64,000 nt of DNA from Oscillospiraceae bacterium (GCA_902779945.1 CACZDN010000005.1:184691-248690), one strand, 5' to 3'. Shown: positions 8,737-18,498, counted from the stretch's first letter. Notes: generated by a model from the letters alone, not told the origin. Translations and numbers: made by a program.

Positions 8737-9858
8737 ATGAGGTTTATCTTCGCCTGCGGGGGTACCGCAGGACATATCAATCCGGCGCTGGCCGTGGCCG
8801 GCAGACTCAGGGAGCTCATGCCGGACAGCGAATTCCTCTTCCTCGGCGTCAACGGCAAGATGGAAATGGAGCTTGTCCCCCGCGCGGGGTATGAGATCTG
8901 CGGTCTCGACATGACCTACATCGTCCGCGGCCACGACCTGAACGCCATCGTGAAAAATATCAAGACCGTACGCAATGTGGCGCGCTCAAAGCGGGAAGCG
9001 AGGCGCATCATCCACAACTTCGCGCCCGACGCCGTCATCGGCACGGGCGGCTATATCTGCTACCCGGTGCTCGCCGCCGCGCATGAGCTGCACATCCCGA
9101 CCCTTATTCACGAGAGCAACGCCGTCCCCGGCCTTACAACGAAGCTGCTGGCCGACCGCGTCGACCGCGTGATGCTGGGCTTCGAGGATTCAAAACAGTA
9201 CTACCGCCATCAAGACCGTGTGACCGTCACCGGCACGCCGGTGCGCGGGGAATTCGACCGCGCCTCGCGCAGCCAGGCACGGGAGGAGCTTGGCCTTCGG
9301 GAGAACGACAGGCTGGTGCTCTCGGTATGGGGCTCCCTCGGCGCAGAGCATATGAACCGTGTGATGGCGGAGCTTATCGAAAAGCTCGACGGCAGCCAGG
9401 GCTTTCATCTCATCCACGCGGCCGGCAAGCTCTATTACCCGCGCCTGACAGAACGCCTGGGGGGGAAGGGGCTTGACAGGTGCGGCGTGGAGATCCGCGA
9501 ATACATCCACGACATGCCGCGTCTCATGGCGGCGGCCGACCTGATCCTCTGCCGCGCCGGGGCCTCCACCATCTCGGAGCTGAGCTATATGGGAAAGCCC
9601 GTCGTCATGGTCCCCTCACCGAACGTGACCAACAATCACCAGGAGAAAAACGCCCGCGTGCTCGAGAAGGCCGGCGGTGCGGAGGTTTTGCTGGAGGGCG
9701 GGTTCGACGCAGACTCTCTCCTCGCCCTGGTCCGGTCCCTGCTCGAGGACGATAAGCGCCTGAACGAAATGGGCGAAGCCATGCGCAGCCTCGCCGTCCG
9801 GGACGCCTGCAGCCGCATCGTCGACATCGTGCTGGAAACCATAGAAAAAAGGAAATAA
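8737..9858 (+). CDS. murG: lipid II synthase, UDP-GlcNAc transferase MurG
   Basis: A 373-residue GT28 glycosyltransferase working at the inner face of the membrane, adding GlcNAc to lipid I to make lipid II. The N-terminal glycine-rich loop FACGGTAGHINPALAVA is at residues 4-20. The C-terminal UDP-GlcNAc site shows the WGSLGAEHMN loop and the signature LCRAGASTISELSYMGKP (about 269-286). AGAAAGGAAAAC precedes the start. It lies 24 nt after ftsW and is followed by a palindromic repeat, so transcription may partly stop there before murA. Confidence 0.95.
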   Translation: MRFIFACGGTAGHINPALAVAGRLRELMPDSEFLFLGVNGKMEMELVPRAGYEICGLDMTYIVRGHDLNAIVKNIKTVRNVARSKREARRIIHNFAPDAVIGTGGYICYPVLAAAHELHIPTLIHESNAVPGLTTKLLADRVDRVMLGFEDSKQYYRHQDRVTVTGTPVRGEFDRASRSQAREELGLRENDRLVLSVWGSLGAEHMNRVMAELIEKLDGSQGFHLIHAAGKLYYPRLTERLGGKGLDRCGVEIREYIHDMPRLMAAADLILCRAGASTISELSYMGKPVVMVPSPNVTNNHQEKNARVLEKAGGAEVLLEGGFDADSLLALVRSLLEDDKRLNEMGEAMRSLAVRDACSRIVDIVLETIEKRK

Positions 9859-9862
9859 GCAC

Positions 9863-9945
9863 GGTGTCATCCTGAGCGGAGTCGAAGGATCGTTTGCTCC
9901 CGCATGTTCCGGGAAAAGATCCTCCGCTGCGCTCAGGATGACACC
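9863..9945. repeat. dispersed palindromic repeat, copy 1 (TCATCCTGAGCG type)
   Basis: GGTGTCATCCTGAGCG at the left arm (9863-9878) is mirrored by CGCTCAGGATGACACC (9930-9945), with GAAGGATC / GATCC pairing nested inside. It fills the gap between murG and murA. Related copies are at 13655, 23297, 30260 and 36335. Confidence 0.85.
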
Positions 9946-10050
9946 CGCGCTGCGCGCTGTCCGGCGACTCGATCCTGCCGCTCTTCACACTAACACAACC
10001 TCCTCCCTCCGCATATGATGGACTGACTTGATCATGCGGGGGGCTTTTGT

Positions 10051-11307
10051 ATGGATATCTGGCACATCCGGGGCGGAAGAAGGCTGGAGGGCGTATACCG
10101 TGTGCAGGGCTCGAAGAACGCCTCTCTCCCCATCCTGGCGGCGTCCATCCTCGGACCGATGGAGTCTGAGCTGCAAAACGTGCCGCAGCTCAGGGACATC
10201 GACGCCGCGCTGCGCATCCTCCGCCATCTTGGCTGCGAAGCGGAACAGCGGGACAATGAGGTTTACATAAAATCGGAAGGTCTCTGCCGGAGCGGCATCC
10301 CGCATGAGCTGATGCTGGAAATGCGCTCCTCCGTGATCTTCATGGGGGCGCTGCTGGCCCGTTGCGGCGAGGCGCGGCTGAGCCCTCCGGGCGGGTGCCA
10401 GCTCGGCCGGCGGCCCATCGACCTGCATCTGAACGCCCTGCGGCAGCTGGGCGCGCAGATCGAGGAGAGCGGCGGCGAGATTATCTGCCGCGCGGGGAGA
10501 CTGCGCGGTGCGGAGATCCGCCTGCCCTTTCCCAGCGTGGGCGCGACGGAGAACATCATGCTGGCGGCCACGGCGGCGGAAGGGGAGACCGTCATCCGCG
10601 GCGCGGCGCGCGAGCCGGAGATCGAGGCGCTGGCGGCCTATCTCGAACGCGCCGGCTGCCGTGTCACTGGCGCCGGGACGGATACGGTCACGATCGGGGA
10701 ATTGCGGCGGGTGTCGCATGTGTCGCACCGCATCATCGCCGACCGCATCGCTGCTGCGACCGTGGCCTGCGCTGCTGCGGCCGCCGGGGGAGACGTGGAG
10801 CTTCGGAATGTGGAGCCCGCGCATTTTTCTACCGTTCTCCACTTCCTAAAACAGGCGGGCTGTGTTATAATGACCGAAAACCGCTCCGTACGCCTGCGCT
10901 CGGACGGCAGGCTTTGCGCGGTCGGCCCTGTCCGCACGGAGCCGTACCCCGGCTTTCCCACGGACGCGCAGCCAGTGCTGATGGCGGCGCTGCTGCGGGC
11001 GCGGGGCCGAAGCGAAATCACGGAGACCATCTTTGAAAACCGCTTCCGTCAGGCGCCGGAGCTGCGCCGCCTCGGCGCGGATATCACGGTCTGCCGCCGG
11101 CGCGCGGTGATCCGCGGCGTCGAACGCCTGTGCGGCGCGGAGCTGAACGCGACGGATCTGCGCGGCGGCGCGGCGATGCTGATCGCGGGACTGTGCGCGG
11201 AAGGGGAGACCCTTGTGCGCGACAGAGAGCACATCCGCCGCGGGTATGAGCGCTTTGACGCCTGCCTGCGCGTGCTGGGTGCGGATATTTGGATGACAGA
11301 GAGCTGA
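10051..11307 (+). CDS. murA: UDP-GlcNAc 1-carboxyvinyltransferase (MurA)
   Basis: A 418-residue EPSP-synthase-fold enzyme catalysing the first committed step of peptidoglycan synthesis: enolpyruvyl transfer from PEP to UDP-GlcNAc. The PEP-binding pair KN is at residues 22-23 in QGSKNASLPI. The loop GGCQLGRRPID carries the catalytic Cys116, the residue attacked by fosfomycin, so no natural Cys-to-Asp change is present. The GFPTDAQ segment holds the general base Asp. The start follows GGGGGG. Clostridia often have two MurA paralogues; this dcw-linked copy is likely the housekeeping one, but that is inference. Confidence 0.93.
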   Translation: MDIWHIRGGRRLEGVYRVQGSKNASLPILAASILGPMESELQNVPQLRDIDAALRILRHLGCEAEQRDNEVYIKSEGLCRSGIPHELMLEMRSSVIFMGALLARCGEARLSPPGGCQLGRRPIDLHLNALRQLGAQIEESGGEIICRAGRLRGAEIRLPFPSVGATENIMLAATAAEGETVIRGAAREPEIEALAAYLERAGCRVTGAGTDTVTIGELRRVSHVSHRIIADRIAAATVACAAAAAGGDVELRNVEPAHFSTVLHFLKQAGCVIMTENRSVRLRSDGRLCAVGPVRTEPYPGFPTDAQPVLMAALLRARGRSEITETIFENRFRQAPELRRLGADITVCRRRAVIRGVERLCGAELNATDLRGGAAMLIAGLCAEGETLVRDREHIRRGYERFDACLRVLGADIWMTES

Positions 11308-11319
11308 AAGGAACACGAT

Positions 11320-12102
11320 ATGGCGCTGAACTTACACAGGAAACGCGCGCGCTACCAGGACGAGGAGAGCTTCAGCCTGCGCGAGCTCACGGACAGCGTG
11401 AGCGGACCGATCATGTTTTTTCTGGTGATCGTGGCGGTCATCTTTGTGATGAGCGTATTTTTCCGCGTGTCCGACATCCAGGTGCGGGGCAACTCCCACT
11501 ACACGGACGAGGAGATCATCCGTGCGATCGACATTGAGGAGGGCGACAACCTGTTCTTTTTCGACAGGTTTGCCGCCCTGAGCCGCGTTTTCGCGAAGCT
11601 CCCCTACATCGATGAGGTCACGGTAGAACGCAGTCTCCCGAACCGCGTCATCATCACCGTGTCGGAGAGCCGCGCTCTGGCCTACATCGTCCTGGGCGAG
11701 GAGAAGTGGACCATCGACCACAACTGCAAGGTCCTCGGCAAGGCCAATGACGACGAGCTGAGCGGCCTCATCCCCATCCTCGGCATCTCGCCCGGTACCC
11801 TCATGATCGGCGAGACGCTCCAGACCGCGGACGGGGACGAGCGTATCGTGGAGTATATCGCCGAGGTGCTGGCGCAGCTGGAGGGCCGCGGCCTCTATAC
11901 CGGTGTGGGCCGTGTGGACTTTACGGACCCGGAGCATGTGGAGTTCACGCTGGACGGGAAATACGTGGTGCGCATCGGCGGCGCGTCCAATGTCGACTAC
12001 AAATTCGGTATGGTGATTTCCGTGCTTTCGCAATTATTACCGGGAGATGTGGGAATAATCAATGTGAGCGACGGAAATACGGCACATTTCAGCCCGACCT
12101 GA
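11320..12102 (+). CDS. ftsQ: cell division protein FtsQ/DivIB
   Basis: A 260-residue bitopic protein: a basic cytoplasmic N-terminus of about 30 residues, one membrane helix (about 31-50), then an extracellular POTRA domain (FRVSDIQVRGNSHYTDEEII, about 50-69) and the beta domain. In the divisome it binds FtsL and DivIC and regulates septal peptidoglycan synthesis. It begins 12 nt after murA with a GAAAGGA site. Weak overall conservation is normal for the family; the POTRA motif and its place before ftsZ support the call. No ftsA lies between it and ftsZ. Confidence 0.88.
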   Translation: MALNLHRKRARYQDEESFSLRELTDSVSGPIMFFLVIVAVIFVMSVFFRVSDIQVRGNSHYTDEEIIRAIDIEEGDNLFFFDRFAALSRVFAKLPYIDEVTVERSLPNRVIITVSESRALAYIVLGEEKWTIDHNCKVLGKANDDELSGLIPILGISPGTLMIGETLQTADGDERIVEYIAEVLAQLEGRGLYTGVGRVDFTDPEHVEFTLDGKYVVRIGGASNVDYKFGMVISVLSQLLPGDVGIINVSDGNTAHFSPT

Positions 12103-12153
12103 GCATAAGTTACAAAGTATTTACAAAAGTTTTCGGGAAAATAAAAAAACCTA

Positions 12154-12182
12154 TTGACTCTTGAGAGAAAATGTAATAAAAT
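12154..12182 (+). promoter_or_regulatory. ftsZ promoter
   Basis: TTGACT (12154-12159), 17-bp spacer, TAAAAT (12177-12182), in an AT-rich gap of 146 nt after ftsQ. It allows ftsZ to be expressed apart from the operon. Confidence 0.75.
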
Positions 12183-12248
12183 ACGGACTGTAGATCATTA
12201 TGAAATCTTTTGTAATTTATGCGTTAACAATAGATGGGAGGCAGTTCT

Positions 12249-13466
12249 ATGGATTTTAAAGCCGAAGTACCGGAAAATGTTGTCAATATAAAGGTGATTG
12301 GCATTGGCGGCGCCGGGAACAACGTGGTCAACCGCATGGTCAAGGCCGGCACGCAGGGCGTGGAGTTTATCGCCATCAACACCGACAAGCAGGCGCTCTC
12401 CGTGTCCAACGCGGACCAGAAGCTCCAGATCGGTGAGAAGATGACCAAGGGCCAGGGCGCGGGCTCCGATCCCGAGATCGGCAAGCGCTCCGCCGAGGAG
12501 AGCCGCAACAACATCGCCAAGGTACTGGAGAACGCCGACATGGCTTTCATCACCTGCGGCATGGGCGGCGGCACCGGCACCGGCGCGGCGCCCATCGTGG
12601 CGGAGATCGCGCGCGACGCGGGCCTGCTGACTGTCGGCGTCGTGACCAAGCCCTTCAAGTTTGAGGGCAAGCGCCGCATGGACCAGGCCAACGCCGGCAT
12701 TAAGGAACTGCTCGGCCGCGTAGATTCCCTGCTGATCATCCCGAACGACAGGCTGAAATTTGCTACCGACCAGAAGGTCACGCTGGCCAACGCCTTCGAG
12801 ATCGCGGACGACGTACTGCTCCAGGCCGTCACCAGCATTTCCGACCTCATCAAGAATACCGGCTTCATCAACCTCGACTTTGCAGATGTTACCTGCATCA
12901 TGAAGAACGCGGGCTTTGCCCACATGGGCGTGGGCCGCGCGGCGGGCAAGGCCAAGGCGGAGGAGGCGGCACGCATGGCCGTGGCCAGCCCCCTCATGGA
13001 GACCTCCATCAACGGCGCGCGCGGCGTGCTCATCAACATCACCGGCTCCGCCGACATGGACCTCGAGGATGTCGAGACCGCGGCGAGCCTGGTGCAGGAG
13101 GCCGCGCACCCCGAGGCCAACATCATCTTCGGCGCGACCTTCGACGATACGCTCGAGGATGAGATCCGCGTCACCGTTATCGCGACCGGGTTTGAGGACG
13201 CCTCGCTGAATGCGGAGGCGGCGCCTGTCCAGAACGCGGCGCCGATCAACAACCCGGCCTTCACACCGGTCCGCCCCGCGTCGACACGCGAGAGGGGACA
13301 GGGCCTCTTCACCGGCGCCGCCGAAAAGGCCGCCGCCGCAGCCCCCGTGCAGCAGCCTGCCGCGCCCGTGCAGCAGCCCGCCGCAGCAGCCGCCGCCGCA
13401 CCCGCGAGACCCGCGGCCGAGGAGGACCCCTTCGACAGCATCTTCAAAATTTTCAATACCAAGTAA
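12249..13466 (+). CDS. ftsZ: cell division GTPase FtsZ
   Basis: A 405-residue tubulin homologue that assembles the cytokinetic Z ring. The tubulin signature GGGTGTG is at residues 106-112, and the N-terminal VIGIGGAGNN and the T7 loop (NLDFADV) are intact. After about residue 320 comes a disordered linker rich in Ala, Pro and Gln with two tandem AAPVQQP-like units, then the conserved C-terminal peptide EEDPFDSIFKIFN, which should bind SepF or similar membrane anchors. The ATG at 12249 is 7 nt after GGGAGG; the in-frame ATG at 12234 lies upstream of this site and is less likely. Confidence 0.96.
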   Translation: MDFKAEVPENVVNIKVIGIGGAGNNVVNRMVKAGTQGVEFIAINTDKQALSVSNADQKLQIGEKMTKGQGAGSDPEIGKRSAEESRNNIAKVLENADMAFITCGMGGGTGTGAAPIVAEIARDAGLLTVGVVTKPFKFEGKRRMDQANAGIKELLGRVDSLLIIPNDRLKFATDQKVTLANAFEIADDVLLQAVTSISDLIKNTGFINLDFADVTCIMKNAGFAHMGVGRAAGKAKAEEAARMAVASPLMETSINGARGVLINITGSADMDLEDVETAASLVQEAAHPEANIIFGATFDDTLEDEIRVTVIATGFEDASLNAEAAPVQNAAPINNPAFTPVRPASTRERGQGLFTGAAEKAAAAAPVQQPAAPVQQPAAAAAAAPARPAAEEDPFDSIFKIFNTK

Positions 13467-13654
13467 ATCCACATGCGGCAAGCCTTGCCACAATGAATAA
13501 AAGCTGATTCATGGGGATTTACATGTGCATGAAATCCGGTTGCCGCGTGAGCGGCGAGAATTTCGCACATTAAAACTATAAAAGCGTCGGCTTTTATACT
13601 AATATTAGAGATGACAAAGGGCTGTCCCAAAACACCCGGTGTCACTCGGCGGAA

Positions 13655-13741
13655 CCCTGTCATTCTGAGCGGAGCGAAGCGGAGTCGAAAAATCCTTCGG
13701 ATTTTCGTCGCTTCGCTCCGCAGAATGTCAGGGCTTTTTTT
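13655..13741. repeat. dispersed palindromic repeat, copy 2, ending in a T tract
   Basis: CCCTGTCATTCTGAGCGGAG (13655-13674) is mirrored by CTCCGCAGAATGTCAGGG (ending 13733), with AAAATCC / GGATTTT inside. It is followed by C and seven T (13735-13741), so on the + strand it should act as a rho-independent terminator downstream of ftsZ. The rest of the 449-nt gap after ftsZ shows no gene. Confidence 0.85.
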
Positions 13742-13845
13742 ATCCCGCACGATTTGTCTTCGGCAGCTTCCGAAAAAGACCCCGCCCGATTGTCGCGCAT
13801 GGACCCTCCGGGCGAAATTCTTTTCCAAAAACTGTTCTGAAAAAC

Positions 13846-13874
13846 TTGCATATTGAAGCGACAAATGGTATAAT
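13846..13874 (+). promoter_or_regulatory. promoter of the pilus operon
   Basis: TTGCAT (13846-13851), 17-bp spacer, TATAAT (13869-13874), followed 41 nt later by pilB. The pilin gene has the same TTGCAT -35 box. Confidence 0.82.
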
Positions 13875-13915
13875 ACAGGTTACAAAATAGTAACTAATTC
13901 GGAGGGGGAGAAGCC

Positions 13916-15628
13916 ATGGCTTTTTATCGACGTCTTGGCGAACTTCTGCTTGCCGCGGGGACGATCACGCAGGAGGACCTGGATCGTGGTCTGGAGCTTC
14001 AAAAGACCCAGAAGGGCCGTCTTGGTGAGGTGCTGATTGCCAATGGCATCATCACGGAGGATCAGCTGATCGAGGCTCTGCAGATGCAGCTTGGCATCGA
14101 GTACATAGACCTCAGCAAGATCAATATCCCGACGGAGTTGGCCTCCGCCGTACCGAAGAACATCGCCAAGCAGTATTCGGTCGTGCCTGTGCGCGTGAAG
14201 AAGGACGAGCTCTACCTCGCCATGAGCGACCCGCTCAACTTCTACGCGATCGAAGAGGTGCGCAAGGCCGTGCGCAAGAAGGTCGTGCCCATGGTGGCGC
14301 ACAGCGCTGCGGTGGAGCGCGCGATCCAGGTGCTCTACGGCAACGAGGGCGCGGCCCGCGCCATCGAGGAGATGAAGCGCGAGCAGGCCGCCGGGCAGGG
14401 CGGGGAAGCGCCGGCCCAGGACATGGCCTTTACCGCCAACCAGATCGACGACTCGGTCAACAACGCGCCTACCATCCGTCTCGTCAACTCCATCATCGAG
14501 CGCGCCATCACCGAGCGCGCGAGCGACATCCACCTTGAGCCGCACGAGACCGAGATGGTTGTGCGTATGCGTGTCGACGGTCTGATGCGCATGATCCTGA
14601 CGGTGCCGAAGGACCTGCAGAGCTCAGTCATCTCCCGTATCAAGATTATGAGCGGCCTGGACATTTCCGAGCGCCGCATCCCCCAGGACGGCCGCTTTAA
14701 TGTCCGCGTCAAGGACAAGGACATCGACCTGCGTATCTCCACGCTGCCGACGGTCTACGGCGAAAAGATCGTTGCCCGTCTGCTGGACAAGAGCGGCGGC
14801 AACATCGACAAGCAGAGCATCGGCCTCACCGGGCACGATCTCGAGACCTTTGAGCGCATGATCAAGTGCCGCAGCGGCGTACTGCTGATCGTCGGCCCCA
14901 CCGGCAGCGGCAAATCCACCACCATGTACGCCATGATCGGCGAGCTGAACAAGCCCGAGGTCAACCTGGTCACGCTGGAGGACCCTGTCGAGTACAACAT
15001 CGACGGCGTCAACCAGGTGCAGATCAACGAGAAGACGGGCCTCACCTTTGCCAGCGGCCTGCGCTCCATCCTGCGCCAGGACCCGGATATCATCGGCGTG
15101 GGCGAGATTCGCGACGGCGAGACCGCGGAGATCGCCATGCGCTCCGCCATCACGGGCCACGTCGTCATCTCCACCATTCACACCAACGACGCCGTCGGCA
15201 CGATCGAGCGTCTGGAGGACATCGGCGTGGAGCCCTACCTCGTGGCAAGCGCCCTGCGCGGCGTCGTGTCGCAGCGACTCATGCGCCGTGTCTGCCCCCA
15301 GTGCCGCAAGCCCTACACCCCGGACCCGGAGGAGCTTTTCGAGCTGGGCCTGGACCCGCAGGGGGAGTACACCTTCTACCGCGGCGAGGGCTGCCCCCAC
15401 TGCTTCGACACGGGCTTCCGCGGCCGTATCGCCGTGTTTGAAATGCTCGTTGTCAACGGCGCCATCCGCCGCCTGATCGCCTCGGGCGCAAGCCGCCCGG
15501 AGATCGAGGCCGAGCTCAAAAAGCCGGAGCACGGCTTCGTCTCCCTGCGTGAAAACGCCATGCGCCTCGTAAACGAGGGCATCACCACCTCCGGCGAGCT
15601 TCTGCGCGTCGTGAGCGAGGATGACTGA
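13916..15628 (+). CDS. pilB: type IV pilus assembly ATPase PilB (GspE/PulE family)
   Basis: A 570-residue hexameric ATPase that powers pilus extension. It has an N-terminal MshEN-type domain (about 1-150, a class often binding c-di-GMP), then the secretion ATPase core with Walker A GPTGSGKSTT (Lys333), the Asp box, Walker B region (IGVGEIRD) and the His box (STIHTNDA). Two Cys pairs, CPQC and CPHC, near residues 461 and 493 form the zinc-binding site typical of PilB. The start follows GGAGGGGGAG. It leads the pilB-pilT-pilC-pilin set and lies directly after the division cluster. Confidence 0.94.
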   Translation: MAFYRRLGELLLAAGTITQEDLDRGLELQKTQKGRLGEVLIANGIITEDQLIEALQMQLGIEYIDLSKINIPTELASAVPKNIAKQYSVVPVRVKKDELYLAMSDPLNFYAIEEVRKAVRKKVVPMVAHSAAVERAIQVLYGNEGAARAIEEMKREQAAGQGGEAPAQDMAFTANQIDDSVNNAPTIRLVNSIIERAITERASDIHLEPHETEMVVRMRVDGLMRMILTVPKDLQSSVISRIKIMSGLDISERRIPQDGRFNVRVKDKDIDLRISTLPTVYGEKIVARLLDKSGGNIDKQSIGLTGHDLETFERMIKCRSGVLLIVGPTGSGKSTTMYAMIGELNKPEVNLVTLEDPVEYNIDGVNQVQINEKTGLTFASGLRSILRQDPDIIGVGEIRDGETAEIAMRSAITGHVVISTIHTNDAVGTIERLEDIGVEPYLVASALRGVVSQRLMRRVCPQCRKPYTPDPEELFELGLDPQGEYTFYRGEGCPHCFDTGFRGRIAVFEMLVVNGAIRRLIASGASRPEIEAELKKPEHGFVSLRENAMRLVNEGITTSGELLRVVSEDD

Positions 15629-15745
15629 CAGGCACGGCACATGACCTCGCAAAGCGAAGGATCAGCGTGCTGACGCAGCGGGGAGCGCTTTTTCGCCGCG
15701 CTGCCCCTTAACATGACAAAGAAACTGATAAAAGGAGAATACCCT

Positions 15746-16798
15746 ATGATCACCATTGACGGGCTGGTTGCCCAGGCGCGGCAGGACGGCGCCTCCGATA
15801 TCCATCTCATCTGCGGACTGCCGCCCAAATACCGTAAGGACGGCCAGATCGAAAACATGTGCGACGAGGTGCTGGACGAGCAGGCGTGCCTGCGTCTGGC
15901 CCGCGATCTCGCCGGGACCGACAGCGCCTTCGAGGAATTCATGCGCGTGGGTGAGCTGGACGCCGCCAACGCCTATGCCGGCAGCCGGTGCCGTATCCAC
16001 ATCTTCAAGCAGCAGGGCGTGCCCTCGGTGGCCCTGCGTCTGCTGCGCGACCAGATCCCGGACCTCACCAAGCTCGGCCTGCCGCCCGCCGCGCTGGAGC
16101 TGCCGAACCAGCACAAGGGCATCGTCCTCGTCACGGGCGAGACCGGCTCCGGCAAATCCACGAGCCTCGCTGCTATGATTGATTATGTAAACCATCACCG
16201 CAAGGCCCACATTGTCACGCTCGAGGACCCGGTGGAGTACCTGTACAAGCCGGACCTCTGCGCCATCAATCAGCGCGAGATCGGCAAGGACACCCGCAGC
16301 TTTTCCGAGGGCCTGCGCGCGAGCCTGCGCGAGGACCCGAATGTCATCCTCATCGGTGAAATGCGCGACAAGGACACCATCGAGACGGCCATCACCGCCG
16401 CCGAGACGGGCCACCTCGTCTTCGGCACCCTGCACACCGGCAGCGCGTCTGACGCGGTGGACCGCATCGTCCAGGTCTTCCCCGAGGCGATGCAGACCCA
16501 GATCCGCCTCCAGCTCTCCATGTGCCTCCAGGCGGTGCTGACGCAGCAGCTTGTCCCCAAGAAAGGCGGCGGAAGATGCCTTGCGTGTGAGCTCATGATC
16601 GTCACCGACGCGATCCGCAACCTGATCCGCGCGGGCAACACCCCGCAGATCGCCAACGCCATCGCGACGTCCTCGGCCATTGGCGGCCAGACCATGGACC
16701 AGGCCCTCGTCCGCCTCGTCCGCGGCGGCCAGATCACCAGAGACATGGCCCTCCAATACGCCCACGACCGCGAATTCGTCAAGAAAAACGCGATTTGA
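15746..16798 (+). CDS. pilT: type IV pilus retraction ATPase PilT
   Basis: A 350-residue ATPase of the PilT branch, which depolymerises pili and drives twitching. It contains the N-terminal PAS-like SDIHLICGLPPKYRKDG region, Walker A GETGSGKST (Lys137), Walker B VILIGEMRD, the His box GTLHTGSASDAVDRI and a C-terminal region resembling the AIRNLIR retraction motif. It lacks the zinc Cys pairs of PilB. The ATG at 15746 is 8 nt after AAAGGAG and is preferred to the ATG at 15713. Confidence 0.92.
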   Translation: MITIDGLVAQARQDGASDIHLICGLPPKYRKDGQIENMCDEVLDEQACLRLARDLAGTDSAFEEFMRVGELDAANAYAGSRCRIHIFKQQGVPSVALRLLRDQIPDLTKLGLPPAALELPNQHKGIVLVTGETGSGKSTSLAAMIDYVNHHRKAHIVTLEDPVEYLYKPDLCAINQREIGKDTRSFSEGLRASLREDPNVILIGEMRDKDTIETAITAAETGHLVFGTLHTGSASDAVDRIVQVFPEAMQTQIRLQLSMCLQAVLTQQLVPKKGGGRCLACELMIVTDAIRNLIRAGNTPQIANAIATSSAIGGQTMDQALVRLVRGGQITRDMALQYAHDREFVKKNAI

Positions 16799-16871
16799 CA
16801 TTGCCCGGTCGTTGCGTACCGGTACGCAGCACTTAAGTGGCAGGCCGCATCTCCTCGGCCCCCTTGCCTAA

Positions 16872-17022
16872 GGCGACACCGCACAATCCGCCTTCGGCGC
16901 CTCCTGGAAAATTTGCGCTCTAATTTTGTCACTTTTTCTTGAAATACACAAAGTATTCCTGCAAAAAAATGCCTTCATCAGAACCCAAATTTTCTCAGGA
17001 TTCGCTCTCGCCGAATTATGCC
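16872..17022 (+). mobile_element. MITE-like element, copy 1 (degenerate right end)
   Basis: A 151-bp non-coding element starting GGCGACACCGCACAATCCGCC and ending CGCCGAATTATGCC. It is about 80 percent identical by eye to the copies at 36424 and (inverted) 40196. The right terminal inverted repeat has lost about 7 bp compared with the 40196 copy, and no target duplication is clear. It occupies the 351-nt gap between pilT and pilC, whose remaining sequence shows no gene. Confidence 0.75.
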
Positions 17023-17149
17023 CCTCTTCTGTATTACCGCAACACCGAATCCCTCCGCTCCAGTGTGCGCACTTATTGAACAATGACCTGTCCGGTGAGA
17101 ATCTCTGTGCGGGTTGCTGTAAGCCACTCACAAAAGGATGTGAACACTC

Positions 17150-18367
17150 GTGGTTACCTATAAATACCAGGCCCTGTCCCACAGTGGGCAGAAGGTGAGC
17201 GGCGTAATCGACGCTTACAATGAGATGGACGCCGTCGACCGCATCAAGCGGGAGCACGGCATCATCATCAAGCTCACCCCCATCAAGGGCAAGGGGGAGG
17301 GCGGCCTGCTCAATATGGAGATCGGCGGGAACAAGCTCGATACCAAGGCGTTCACCGTCATGTGCAGCCAGTTCGCCATCATCCTCAACGCGGGCATCCC
17401 CATCGCCCGCACGGTGCAGCTCATTGCCGCCAAGACCAGCAACAAGCCGCTTCACAGAATGCTCGTCCAGGTGGCGGAGGATGTGGAGTCCGGCCGCTCC
17501 ATCTCCCAGAGCTTTGCCGAGCGCGGCGAAAAGCTCCTGCCCCCCACGTTTGTGGAGACCGTCGCCGCCGGCGAGCAGAGCGGCAATCTCGACAAGGCTT
17601 TCGAGACCATCCATGAGCATTTCGACAAGCAGGCGAAGATGGCGGCCAAGGTGCGCGGCGCGCTGGCTTACCCGCTGTTTGTGCTGGCGATCGCGATCGT
17701 CGTCGTGATCGTGCTGATGGTCAAGGTCGTGCCGACCTTCCTCGTGATCTTCGAGGACTACGACGCGGAGCTGCCGATCCCCACACAGATCCTGATTGTG
17801 ATTTCCGATTTCTTCACAAACTACTGGATGCTCCTGGCGGCCATCGCCATCGGCGTCACGATCTTCTACAAGGTCTACGGCGCCACGGAAAAGGGCCGTA
17901 TGCAGTTTGCCCAGTGGCAGCTCAAGCTGCCCGTTCTGGGGGAGATCGCGGAGCTCAACGCCGCCAGCGAGTTTGCCAATACCCTCACCACCATGCTGGC
18001 CTCCGGTCTGCCGGTGGTCCGCGCCATCAGCATCACCGCGAGGACCATGAGCAATTACTTTATGAGCACCGAGGTCGGCAAGCTCTCGGTCAGGCTGGAG
18101 GAGGGCTACGCCCTCGGCGCCAGTATGCGGGAGGCCGGCTTCATGCCCGATATTCTGGTGGACATGGTTTCCGTCGGCGAGGAGACCGGCGAAATGGAGA
18201 AGACCCTCCATACCATCGCGGGCTATTATGACGCGGAGCTGGACCAGGCCATCGCCGCGGCCCTCGCCAAGCTGGAGCCGACGCTGCTGGTCGGTCTCGC
18301 GGGCATCGCGGGCTTCATCGTCGTCGCCATCTACATGGCCATGTTCGGCATGTACGCCGCCATGTGA
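17150..18367 (+). CDS. pilC: type IV pilus inner-membrane platform protein PilC (GspF family)
   Basis: A 405-residue protein with two T2SSF domains (about residues 70-190 and 275-395) and three membrane helices, the platform on which PilB and PilT act. The duplicated motif is visible as FTVMCSQFAIILNAGIPIA and EFANTLTTMLASGLPVVRA. The start is GTG at 17150, preceded by AAAGGA 11 nt upstream; the product begins MVTYKYQA, as expected for the family. It follows the MITE-like element and precedes the pilin. Confidence 0.93.
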   Translation: MVTYKYQALSHSGQKVSGVIDAYNEMDAVDRIKREHGIIIKLTPIKGKGEGGLLNMEIGGNKLDTKAFTVMCSQFAIILNAGIPIARTVQLIAAKTSNKPLHRMLVQVAEDVESGRSISQSFAERGEKLLPPTFVETVAAGEQSGNLDKAFETIHEHFDKQAKMAAKVRGALAYPLFVLAIAIVVVIVLMVKVVPTFLVIFEDYDAELPIPTQILIVISDFFTNYWMLLAAIAIGVTIFYKVYGATEKGRMQFAQWQLKLPVLGEIAELNAASEFANTLTTMLASGLPVVRAISITARTMSNYFMSTEVGKLSVRLEEGYALGASMREAGFMPDILVDMVSVGEETGEMEKTLHTIAGYYDAELDQAIAAALAKLEPTLLVGLAGIAGFIVVAIYMAMFGMYAAM

Positions 18368-18498
18368 AGACCCTGTACAACATGCACAAAAAATTGCCCT
18401 CCAAAACAGCTTCAAACGCCCGAAGCGCTTGAAAATACAGGCCGGAGAGCGTGCTGTATAAACTGCACAAGGCTTATGAATTCTTAAGAGAAACAGGG

